The notes under the pieces: model-generated
The model's database searches: none
Told to the model about the DNA's origin: nothing
What the model saw: only the letters and a program-made list of their open reading frames with translations
Part shown: positions 1-4,707 of the stretch, in pieces
Layout: every line of letters begins with the position of its first letter
How positions within the stretch are numbered: position 1 is the stretch's first letter
Origin: Rubrobacter sp.
GTDB lineage: Bacteria > Actinomycetota > Rubrobacteria > Rubrobacterales > Rubrobacteraceae
Direction: 5' to 3'
DNA: 5,865 bases
Assembly: GCA_020253895.1 (NCBI GenBank)
Contig: JADDKG010000219.1
Span: 1-5,865 of the forward strand
Translations under genes and position numbers: made by a program

Positions 1-80
1 ACCCGCCCCGGGCACAAAAATCCAGCCGTCGCTCCGGTGTACACCGGAGCGACGGCTGGATTTTTGTGCCCGGGGCGGGT
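1..80. repeat. Perfect 80-bp palindrome, possible bidirectional terminator
   Basis: Bases 1-40 are the exact reverse complement of bases 41-80, with the centre at GTGT|ACAC and no mismatch. Inside it, an A5 run (16-20) precedes, and a T5 run (61-65) follows, a 20-bp GC-rich stem that starts CCAGCCG and ends CGGCTGG. This is the layout of an intrinsic terminator that works in both directions. The stem continues for 15 bp beyond the A/T runs (CCCGGGC-type arms), which is unusual for a simple terminator. The palindrome begins at base 1, so it may extend further left. A fold-back assembly artefact at a contig edge cannot be excluded. The symmetry is seen directly; the terminator role is inferred. 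Confidence 0.75.
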
Positions 81-108
81 TGCGTCCGGTGTCGCCCGGG
101 TTTATAAT
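80..108 (+). promoter_or_regulatory. Candidate promoter reading rightward, consensus -10
   Basis: A perfect TATAAT lies at 103-108. A partial -35 (TTGCGT, 80-85) sits exactly 17 bases upstream. The predicted start is near 114-116. No convincing coding sequence follows on this strand before the 3' end of the convergent HD gene; instead there are two hairpins. A chance TATAAT is less likely in DNA this GC-rich, but the -35 matches only the TTG half. Confidence 0.45.
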
Positions 109-114
109 CTTTGT

Positions 115-197
115 ACCATTTCCTAGCGGTCTCTTCTGCGGGGCCGCTAAGGGCCGGAAAAGGGTCACGCCCTTCTGTGAACACCGGCCCTTTTCTT
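115..197 (+). ncRNA. Candidate small RNA between a promoter and a T-tailed hairpin
   Basis: From the predicted start near 115 the transcript would contain a 6-bp stem (TAGCGG 124-129 with CCGCTA 144-149). A second, 9-bp stem (AAGGGCCGG 149-157 with CCGGCCCTT 184-192) encloses an inner AAGGG/CCCTT hairpin (160-164/170-174). The second stem is followed by TTCTT, so with the paired TT the tail reads TTTTCTT. The T run lies on the plus side only, so the structure terminates rightward transcription better than the leftward HD gene. The two stems share base 149, so they cannot both form completely. It matches no RNA family I recognise; neither tRNA nor SRP RNA features are visible. It could simply be a terminator for read-through. 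Confidence 0.3.
149..197 (+). terminator. Intrinsic terminator-like hairpin
   Basis: AAGGGCCGG (149-157) pairs with CCGGCCCTT (184-192), and a T-rich run continues to 197. The 26-base loop holds a second small hairpin. It sits 16 bases from the 3' end of the minus-strand HD gene, so it may also act as that gene's downstream structure, but on that strand no T run follows. Confidence 0.45.
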
Positions 198-213
198 CTG
201 CGCGGCAGGCCTT

Positions 214-1545
214 CTATACCTCCTCGGCGATGGTGAAGAGCTCTTCGGCGTGGCGCCTTACGGACCGGGCGAGCTCTTCGGTCGCGGTGAAGACCCGGAT
301 GCGGTGCAGCGGGATCTTGCACCGGCGCATGTCCTCCTCGGAGAGGCCGGAGAGGCTCTGCCAGGTGGTGAGGCTGCGTTCTCCGGGGAGCACGGGCAGG
401 CGCCGGATGAAGCGGAGACCTACGGAGAGCCTGCCGTCCGGCGGGATGTCTATGAGTATGTCGAAGGGGCCGGCCTCGCCCTTGCGGTAGCGGGTGAGGT
501 AGCGGGCCCAGGCCTCCTCGACCCGCCGCCGCCAGTTGGCGTCTTCCCTGAGGCGCAGCAGGGAGCCGTAGCCGGGGTGGCGCCCATCCAGCTCGAGCGC
601 CCGGCGGTAGAGCCGCCGTTCGGAGAGGAGGCGGGTCAGCGCGGTGGCGGGGCTCTGCTCCTTTGCCGACTCCCGGATGAGGGAGAAGGCCCGGGCGTCG
701 TCCAGCCCGGCGAGCTTGCCGGGGGCGACGGCCTCGCTCTGGATGGCGTCCTGGGCGGCGCGCATGAACATGACGGTGGGGGAGCGCAGCGCGTGGTGCC
801 CGTAGACGTTGTACTCCATCAGGTAGCGGAAGAAGACCAGCGCCTGCAGGGCCCCGGCGCCCTCCTCGTCCACCGAGAGCACCGCCCGGTTCTCCTGTCC
901 CACAACCCTGAGGTTCTCGAGCAGGGCCTCGGCCTTCAACGGCACGAAGGGAAACCCCACCGCCCCTGCGTCCCGCTGGAGGCTGTCCAGCGAGTCGGCG
1001 TCCAGCGATCCGGTCAGGATGTCCCGGAGCAGGTGTTCGGTGGGGGTGAGCGCCACCGGCCGGTCCTCCTCCGGAAGCACGAGCCGGAGGACGTTGTGCG
1101 GCTCGAGCTCCCACTCCTTCTCCAGCACCCGGGCGGCGTCGGAGTCCTCGATCCAGCGCCGGCTCAGCTCGCGGCGCGGGGGGAGGCCGGGAAGCCCGAG
1201 GCCCTCAAGAGCCTCCGCGTACGGGTAGCTTCCGGCGTGGAGCAGGAGCGCGGCGGCGAGCGCGCACCGGATGTCCCTCTCCTCGAGGTAGGCGCCCGAG
1301 TCCAGTATCCGCTGCAGCGTCAGCCGGGTGAGGTGGCAGACGCCGAGGGCGTGGTCGTAGCGCGAGTGGCGGGCGTTCTCGAAGACCAGGTGGGCGAAGC
1401 CGAGCTGGTGCAGCCCCTTCATACGCTCCAGCGCCCGGGTCTCCAGCAGGGCCCGCATGGGCCTGTCCACCGGAATGTATCCCCACACGGGATCCCGCAC
1501 CCGCCGTGCAGATCCCCCGAAAAAGTCTCCCACGGTACTGCTCAA
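214..1545 (-). CDS. HD-domain (SAMHD1/dGTPase-like) protein with a degraded active site
   Basis: This 443-aa protein matches the COG1078 HD phosphohydrolase family, whose members hydrolyse dNTPs or other phosphoesters using metal held by H...HD...D. Visible family landmarks are RDPVWG (17-22), LHQLGFAHLVF (45-55), the first ligand H65 in RYDHALGV, and D184 in LDADSLD followed by RD (191-192). The central motif, normally HDxGHGPFSHALE, reads HAGSYPYAEALE (103-114). The metal-binding Asp is Ala, one residue is deleted, and both catalytic-type His positions are Ser and Glu. The codons stay in frame, so this is not a frameshift. I infer a non-catalytic or altered member, perhaps a nucleotide-sensing or scaffold protein. 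The start is TTG at 1545, the only usual initiation codon between an upstream in-frame stop and the first family motif; a G-rich stretch (GGGGGG) lies about 5 bases upstream. The function of this individual protein is unknown. Confidence 0.85.
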   Translation of the reverse strand: MSSTVGDFFGGSARRVRDPVWGYIPVDRPMRALLETRALERMKGLHQLGFAHLVFENARHSRYDHALGVCHLTRLTLQRILDSGAYLEERDIRCALAAALLLHAGSYPYAEALEGLGLPGLPPRRELSRRWIEDSDAARVLEKEWELEPHNVLRLVLPEEDRPVALTPTEHLLRDILTGSLDADSLDSLQRDAGAVGFPFVPLKAEALLENLRVVGQENRAVLSVDEEGAGALQALVFFRYLMEYNVYGHHALRSPTVMFMRAAQDAIQSEAVAPGKLAGLDDARAFSLIRESAKEQSPATALTRLLSERRLYRRALELDGRHPGYGSLLRLREDANWRRRVEEAWARYLTRYRKGEAGPFDILIDIPPDGRLSVGLRFIRRLPVLPGERSLTTWQSLSGLSEEDMRRCKIPLHRIRVFTATEELARSVRRHAEELFTIAEEV

Positions 1546-1558
1546 GACGGCCCCCCGG

Positions 1559-1588
1559 CTGTCACCATCGCCACATTCTAGCTAAAAT
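1559..1588 (+). promoter_or_regulatory. Promoter for the acetyltransferase gene
   Basis: TAAAAT (1583-1588) matches the -10 consensus at five of six bases. CTGTCA (1559-1564) is a 4/6 match to the -35, 18 bases upstream. The predicted start falls at about 1594-1595, on the GTG start codon itself, so the message would be leaderless. Confidence 0.45.
1575..1580 (-). promoter_or_regulatory. -10 box for the HD gene, divergent from the acetyltransferase promoter
   Basis: On the minus strand bases 1580-1575 read TAGAAT, five of six bases of the -10 consensus. This places the start near 1568 and leaves a leader of about 23 bases before the TTG codon at 1545. I see no good -35. The box lies only two bases from the divergent TAAAAT box on the other strand, so the two promoters would compete for polymerase. 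Confidence 0.35.
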
Positions 1589-1593
1589 CCGGT

Positions 1594-2184
1594 GTGTGCC
1601 GGGAGATCTGGGGAGAGAGGCATCCCTTCGGGCCTGGCCGGAGAAAGAAGGAAGGAGCGGACATACACGCTGAGGAGCTGGACATTCTCCGGGGCGAGGA
1701 GGTGAGCCTGCGGCCTCCGCGCGAGGCCGACGTGGAGACTGTCTACGAGTGGGACCGGGACCCCGAGTTGGCGGCCTGGAACGGCCGGGCGCCGGTCTCC
1801 GTCTCGCTGGATGCGGCCCGGAGGGACTACCTGCTGCGCTGGGAGGACCCGGGGGTCAAGACGTTCATCATCGAGGCCGGGGGACGGCCGGTGGGCCTCG
1901 CCACCCTGTACGACTTCCGCGGGGGAGGCTGCGAGCTGGGGATCAAGATCGGCCCCGAGGAGCTGCGCGGCCGCGGGTACGCCACCGAGGCGGTGCGGCT
2001 GCTGGTGGACTACGCCTTCCGGCGGCTGGGGCTCGAGGTGGTGCGGGGCTCCACCCTGGCCCACAACCGGCGGATGCGCCGGGTCTTCGAGAAGTGCGGG
2101 TTTGAACGGGTGGGGGAGGGGTCGATCCTGAGCCGCTACGACAACCGCCGCTACGCCGAGGTCTTCTACGAGCGCCGCCGGTAG
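1594..2184 (+). CDS. GNAT-family N-acetyltransferase
   Basis: The protein is a RimJ/RimL/SpeG-type acetyltransferase that would transfer an acetyl group from acetyl-CoA to an unknown amine or protein N-terminus. The usual N-terminal strand is LRGEEVSLRPPREAD (about residues 32-46). The acetyl-CoA loop is RGRGYATEA (around 126-134), followed by a helix and the family's VVRGSTLAHNRRMRRVFEKCGF block. GTG at 1594 is the only standard start; it gives 196 aa with about 30 residues that are not typical of the family. That start has no ribosome site but fits a leaderless message from the promoter just upstream. A shorter protein is possible from ATT at 1684, six bases after GAGGAG, and would begin at the normal family N-terminus; ATA at 1663, five bases after GAAGGAG, is another option. 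The substrate cannot be read from the sequence. Confidence 0.9.
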   Translation: MCREIWGERHPFGPGRRKKEGADIHAEELDILRGEEVSLRPPREADVETVYEWDRDPELAAWNGRAPVSVSLDAARRDYLLRWEDPGVKTFIIEAGGRPVGLATLYDFRGGGCELGIKIGPEELRGRGYATEAVRLLVDYAFRRLGLEVVRGSTLAHNRRMRRVFEKCGFERVGEGSILSRYDNRRYAEVFYERRR

Positions 2185-2214
2185 GCGGATCCCACTGGCC
2201 CGGGGTCCACGCCC

Positions 2215-2228
2215 GTATCCCGGGATAC
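2215..2228. promoter_or_regulatory. 14-bp perfect palindrome overlapping a -10 box (candidate operator)
   Basis: GTATCCC (2215-2221) is followed directly by its reverse complement GGGATAC (2222-2228). The right half shares TAC with the TACAAT box (2226-2231), so a protein bound here would block that promoter. It does not resemble the TTCACT palindromes further right, so a different regulator, if any, would bind it. Confidence 0.4.
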
Positions 2229-2231
2229 AAT
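2226..2231 (+). promoter_or_regulatory. -10 box for the STAS-HATPase gene; leaderless layout
   Basis: TACAAT lies eight bases before ATG 2240, so transcription should begin at or within a base or two of the A of the start codon. There is no ribosome-binding sequence between them. The -35 is not recognisable at the expected place (about 2203-2208). Confidence 0.5.
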
Positions 2232-2239
2232 TGGCATCG

Positions 2240-3151
2240 ATGGAGACGCTGCTCAAGCTGGACATCCGCCGCCGGGGCGCCATGAGCGGGGTGCTCACCT
2301 TAGGCAGCCTGGACCCGGCCTTCAAGGGCTGCGCCGGGCTCGCGGGCGATCCGGTGGTCCTCGACCTGCGCTCCGTGGAGTTCGTCGAGCCCGCCGGACT
2401 GTGCGGCCTGGCCGCGCTGCTGGAGTACGTGATCCCGCGCTCCGAGGAGGTGGTCCTGCTGCTCGCCGGGTACAACGTCCCGGCCTACCTCGAGCGGATG
2501 GACTTCTTCAGGCTGTTCGGCGACCGGGTGCGGACAAACATAGACGTCGCCCCCCTGGAGGAGCGCCGGCGCCACAACCCCGGCACCCTCCAGGAGCTGG
2601 TGAACTTCCACGACGAGGGGGAGATCCCGGCGATCATCGAGCGTATCTCGGAGATCCTGGAGAACCAGGGCTACCTGCTGAAAGAGCGGGTGGCCATCTG
2701 CTCCACCCTCTCGGAGATCTGCGCCAACGCCGCCGAACACGGCGCCTCCTCCTTCGGTGCCTACGCCGCCGTGCAGGCCTACCACCACATCGTGAGCGGC
2801 GCCCGCCGGCGCGGCGAGGAGGTGCTCGTGGCCATCGCCGATGGCGGGGTCGGCGTCCGCAAGACCCTCTCGCGCAACCCCGCCCACGCCAGGTACACCG
2901 CCACCGACAACGACGCCCTCCGCCACGCCCTGAAGATGGGGGTCTCCGCCACCGGCGAGATCGGCCGGGGCGGCGGCCTCACCCTCGTGGCCCAGAAGGC
3001 CGCCGAGGCGGGCGGCTCCCTCTCCATCCGCTCGGGCTCCGGCAGGATTACCGTCTACAGAAACCGTAAGAACTCCCGTAACGTCCCGGCCTTCCCCGGT
3101 ACCTTCGTCCGCGTCTCCCTCCCCCGGCATCTTCCCGCCAAAAACGCCTAA
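2240..3151 (+). CDS. STAS domain fused to a GHKL/HATPase (SpoIIAB-like) kinase domain
   Basis: The protein has 303 aa from ATG 2240; TTG 2231 would add three residues but overlaps the -10 box. Residues about 15-100 form a STAS domain (VVLDLRSVEFVEPAGLCGLAALL). At the position of the phosphorylatable Ser of SpoIIAA it has Ala52 (E-P-A-G), so this domain is probably not itself a phosphoacceptor. Residues about 120-295 form a HATPase_c domain: N box SEICANAAEHG with E159 and N163 retained, G1 box ADGGVGV (200-206), and glycine-rich G2 GRGGGL (242-247). ATP binding, and perhaps serine kinase activity, is therefore expected, as in anti-sigma regulators of partner-switching systems. No membrane segment or signal peptide is visible, so it should be cytoplasmic. 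It ends 65 bases before the STAS-like/winged-helix gene, its likely partner. The partnership is inferred from adjacency and domain logic. Confidence 0.88.
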   Translation: METLLKLDIRRRGAMSGVLTLGSLDPAFKGCAGLAGDPVVLDLRSVEFVEPAGLCGLAALLEYVIPRSEEVVLLLAGYNVPAYLERMDFFRLFGDRVRTNIDVAPLEERRRHNPGTLQELVNFHDEGEIPAIIERISEILENQGYLLKERVAICSTLSEICANAAEHGASSFGAYAAVQAYHHIVSGARRRGEEVLVAIADGGVGVRKTLSRNPAHARYTATDNDALRHALKMGVSATGEIGRGGGLTLVAQKAAEAGGSLSIRSGSGRITVYRNRKNSRNVPAFPGTFVRVSLPRHLPAKNA

Positions 3152-3179
3152 AATATTCCCCATGCCAGCACAAAAGACG

Positions 3180-3208
3180 TTGAAGCCCAGCCCCACACCG
3201 GTTACAAT
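3180..3208 (+). promoter_or_regulatory. Promoter for the STAS-like/winged-helix regulator
   Basis: TTGAAG (3180-3185), a 17-base spacer and TACAAT (3203-3208) make the best complete promoter in the window. The predicted start is about 3215, just in front of the palindrome at 3221-3240. A regulator bound there would lie at about +7 to +26. Confidence 0.65.
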
Positions 3209-3220
3209 GCTTTCAAATGA

Positions 3221-3240
3221 TTTCACTGAATACAGTGAGG
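3221..3240. promoter_or_regulatory. Operator copy 1, in the regulator's own leader
   Basis: The core TCACTG-AATA-CAGTGA (3223-3238) is a perfect 6+6 palindrome. Over 20 bases it matches the site at 3824-3843 at 16 positions, with consensus TTTCACTnnATnCAGTGAnG. It lies between the predicted transcription start and the ribosome site of the winged-helix gene, suiting autorepression. If translation begins at ATG 3217 instead, it lies in codons 2-8. Confidence 0.7.
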
Positions 3241-3249
3241 ACAGAGCCC

Positions 3250-3804
3250 GTGGCTGAGGAGCGGGCGCGGCGGGTCTTCAGGGTCTCGGATGTGGGGCGG
3301 CTGATGGTCACCCGCCGGGCGGGCCGGGAGGTCCGGGAGGCGCTGGAGGAGGCCCTTTTGGGGCTTCCGAAGGGTGGGGTGCTGTACGTGGACACCCGGG
3401 GCGTGGAGATGATGGACTACTCGTTTGCCGATGAGGCGCTGGGGATACTGGTCTCCCGGGTGGCCTCCGGGGAGCACGGCGACCGGCACCTGGTACTGGT
3501 TGAGGAGGATCGGGATCTTCTGGAGAACGTGGAGGCCTCGCTCCGGCAGCGGGGGCTGGCCATGATCCGGGTCCCCAAGCTCGGCGGCGAGCCCTCCGTG
3601 GTCGGCGGTATCAAAGACCACCTGCTGGAGACCCTCCGTGCCATCCACAGCGCCGGGTCCATAACCACAGCCGAGCTCGCCAAGAGGCTCGGCCTCAACC
3701 ACACCGCCTGCAACAACCGGGCCACCAACCTCTTCAAGCTCGGCCTCGTCAGCCGCAGGCCCGGCGCCAGCGGGCGTCAGTACGTCTACGAGAGGATCGC
3801 CTGA
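3250..3804 (+). CDS. STAS-like (DUF4325-type) domain fused to a winged helix-turn-helix regulator
   Basis: The protein has 184 aa from GTG 3250, which has GAGGA eight bases upstream. ATG 3217 in the same frame, eight bases after the -10, would give 195 aa as a leaderless product; I prefer GTG because its ribosome site is good and the palindrome then stays in the leader. Residues about 8-110 resemble DUF4325 STAS-like domains, with the signature VDTRGVEMMDYSFADEALG. Ser58 in MDYS aligns with the phosphoserine position of SpoIIAA. Residues about 120-184 form a winged helix: ITTAELAKRLGLNHTACNNRATNLFKLGLVSRR, then a wing and YVYERI. I infer a transcription factor whose activity is set by the neighbouring STAS-kinase through binding or phosphorylation. 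The matching palindromes next to this gene and before the following operon are its probable targets. Confidence 0.85.
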   Translation: MAEERARRVFRVSDVGRLMVTRRAGREVREALEEALLGLPKGGVLYVDTRGVEMMDYSFADEALGILVSRVASGEHGDRHLVLVEEDRDLLENVEASLRQRGLAMIRVPKLGGEPSVVGGIKDHLLETLRAIHSAGSITTAELAKRLGLNHTACNNRATNLFKLGLVSRRPGASGRQYVYERIA

Positions 3805-3823
3805 TGCTTTTATTTAACCTTCA

Positions 3824-3843
3824 TTTCACTATATTCAGTGAAG
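3824..3843. promoter_or_regulatory. Operator copy 2, in front of the annealing protein/sigma factor operon
   Basis: TTCACTATATTCAGTGAA (3825-3842) has perfectly paired outer TTCACT/AGTGAA arms. It shares 16 of 20 positions with the copy at 3221-3240. It contains TATATT (3830-3835), a 5/6 match to the -10 box, so binding here would directly compete with polymerase. The intergenic stretch 3805-3884 is clearly more AT-rich than its surroundings, as expected for a control region. Confidence 0.7.
3830..3835 (+). promoter_or_regulatory. Possible -10 box of the five-gene operon, inside the operator
   Basis: TATATT lies within the palindrome and predicts a start near 3842 and a leader of about 43 bases. 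No good -35 is visible around 3807-3812. A weak promoter helped by an activator, or another -10 such as TATTTA (3811-3816), is also possible. Confidence 0.35.
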
Positions 3844-3868
3844 AAAGCGATAACGGTGCAGTGGCCTC

Positions 3869-3876
3869 GGAGGAGG
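3869..3876 (+). promoter_or_regulatory. Strong ribosome-binding site
   Basis: GGAGGAGG ends eight bases before GTG 3885 and fixes that codon as the start of the first operon gene; the nearer GTG at 3878 runs straight into TAA. Confidence 0.8.
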
Positions 3877-3884
3877 TGTAAGCG

Positions 3885-4460
3885 GTGCGCGAGGAGTACA
3901 TGATCGAGCGCCAGGGAAGACGATTTGTGCTGTACGCGGGGCTTCTGGACGAGGCTCATGCGCGGGGGCTCAGGAGCATCGAGACCGAGCTTCTGCAGGC
4001 TCCGAGCCCGGAGAACGGCGAGGTGGCCATCGTGAGGGCGGTGGTCAGGACCGAGGAGGGGAAGTTCAGCGGGATCGGGGATGCGAGTCCGGAGAACGTC
4101 AACCGTTCCATAGCGCCGCACCTGATCCGGATGGCCGAGACCCGGGCCAAGGCGCGGGCCTTGAGGGATGCGATCAACGTGGGCGTCACCGCCTACGAGG
4201 AGCTCGGGGACGAGGAGGTCGTCGAGCCCCAGCGTCCAGCCGGGCAGGGGGAGCCGCAGCGGGCGGCCTCCCGGGCGCAGGACGGGAAGGGCAGCCTGCC
4301 CGCCACCCGCAAGCAGCTCAACTACCTCGAGGCCCTCATAGCCGACGCCGTGGAGGACGGCATCCCCAAGTTCGAGGAGATGGTCGGCAAGCCGCTCGCC
4401 GAGCTCACCCGCGAGGAGGCCAGCGAGTGGATCGGTCGTCTCTCCGGGAAGGCGGCGTGA
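3885..4460 (+). CDS. Rad52-like single-strand annealing protein (putative)
   Basis: The 191-aa protein starts at GTG 3885. Residues about 12-105 look like the small alpha/beta core seen in Rad52-type annealing proteins of phages and bacteria: a predicted helix-strand region (AHARGLRSIETELLQAP), strands AIVRAVVRTEEGKFSGIGDAS, then an Arg/Lys-rich helix APHLIRMAETRAKARALRDAINVG likely to contact DNA. Residues 108-137 are a low-complexity, charged linker. Residues 138-188 (ATRKQLNYLEALI...LTREEASEWIGRL) form a small helical module that is often found at the end of ssDNA-related phage proteins. Family placement rests on pattern memory and is moderately sure; no catalytic residues are expected. 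It heads the operon, follows the second operator, and its TGA overlaps the ATG of the next gene. It would act on single-stranded DNA in recombination or repair; a related DNA-binding role is possible. Confidence 0.6.
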   Translation: MREEYMIERQGRRFVLYAGLLDEAHARGLRSIETELLQAPSPENGEVAIVRAVVRTEEGKFSGIGDASPENVNRSIAPHLIRMAETRAKARALRDAINVGVTAYEELGDEEVVEPQRPAGQGEPQRAASRAQDGKGSLPATRKQLNYLEALIADAVEDGIPKFEEMVGKPLAELTREEASEWIGRLSGKAA

Positions 4461-4666
4461 TGCGGCTCTGGATGGCCGCGATGGGCGGGGAGGCGTTCTA
4501 CGAGCCGGACCTGCCCGGCTGCTGCCAGCGGAGCGCCCGCTCGGCCGGCGAGGACGGTTTCGAGTGCCCCGCCTGCGGGGCGGTGTGGCAGGCGAGCCCG
4601 TCCGCCGAGCCCGAAGGGTGTGCCTTCACCGAGGGCGGGCCGGAGGAGAGCAAAGGGGCCGCCTGA
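4460..4666 (+). CDS. 68-aa CC/CxxC putative zinc-ribbon protein (first copy)
   Basis: ATG 4460 overlaps the TGA of the annealing-protein gene (TGATG), so translation is probably coupled; GTG-type starts further upstream would run deep into the neighbour. The only motif is LPGCCQRS (Cys21, Cys22) followed by CPACGAVW (Cys36, Cys39), a plausible four-Cys metal site. A fifth Cys is at 54 and the tail is acidic. The LPxCCxRS...CxACGxxW pattern recurs in the 97-aa protein two genes on, so the two are likely related. The function is unknown. In this setting a small metal-stabilised adaptor or nucleic-acid-binding protein is a reasonable guess, no more. Confidence 0.7.
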   Translation: MRLWMAAMGGEAFYEPDLPGCCQRSARSAGEDGFECPACGAVWQASPSAEPEGCAFTEGGPEESKGAA

Positions 4667-4675
4667 GGGCGGCCC
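4656..4675 (+). other. GC hairpin with the stop codon in its loop
   Basis: GGGCCGCC (4656-4663) pairs perfectly with GGCGGCCC (4668-4675). The four-base loop TGAG contains the stop codon of the 68-aa gene. No T run follows, so it is not an intrinsic terminator. It may pause ribosomes, tune expression between operon segments, or be a by-product of GC-rich sequence. Confidence 0.35.
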
Positions 4676-4691
4676 GCACCAGGCTGCGGGA

Positions 4692-4700
4692 GGGAGGAGG
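4692..4700 (+). promoter_or_regulatory. Ribosome-binding site for the 67-aa gene
   Basis: GGGAGGAGG is followed seven bases later by GTG 4708, which favours that start over ATG 4717, although GGAAGG (4703-4708) could serve the ATG. Confidence 0.6.
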
Positions 4701-4707
4701 CCGGAAG

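Noticed and set aside
160..180. A pseudoknot between TCAC (165-168) and GTGA (177-180) in the candidate RNA
   Set aside because: The connecting loops would be zero to two bases long, which is sterically unlikely. The simple nested hairpin is preferred.
80..490. A 136-codon plus-strand open frame
   Set aside because: It runs into the 3' part of the HD gene, has a Ser/Arg-rich composition without motifs, and has no ribosome site. A short RNA fits the promoter better.
1190..1260. A frameshift explaining the broken HD motif
   Set aside because: The codons around HAGSYPYAEALE read cleanly and the family pattern resumes in the same frame on both sides. Shifting frame does not restore HDxGH.
250..1581. 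A 443-codon plus-strand open frame opposite the HD gene
   Set aside because: It is the mirror of the real gene in GC-rich DNA. Its product is Gly/Val/Pro/Glu-rich without any domain, whereas the minus strand has clear HD-family motifs. The equal length is coincidence.
1582..3226. Long minus-strand open frames (1582-2475 and 2300-3226)
   Set aside because: They lie opposite the acetyltransferase and the STAS-HATPase, which have recognisable motifs. The antisense products are low-complexity and lack start signals.
3221..3843. LexA/SOS box or Deinococcus radiation-response motif
   Set aside because: The actinobacterial SOS box has CGAAC and GTTCG half-sites, and the Deinococcus motif, as I recall it, is TTATG-based. 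Neither matches TTCACT...AGTGAA.
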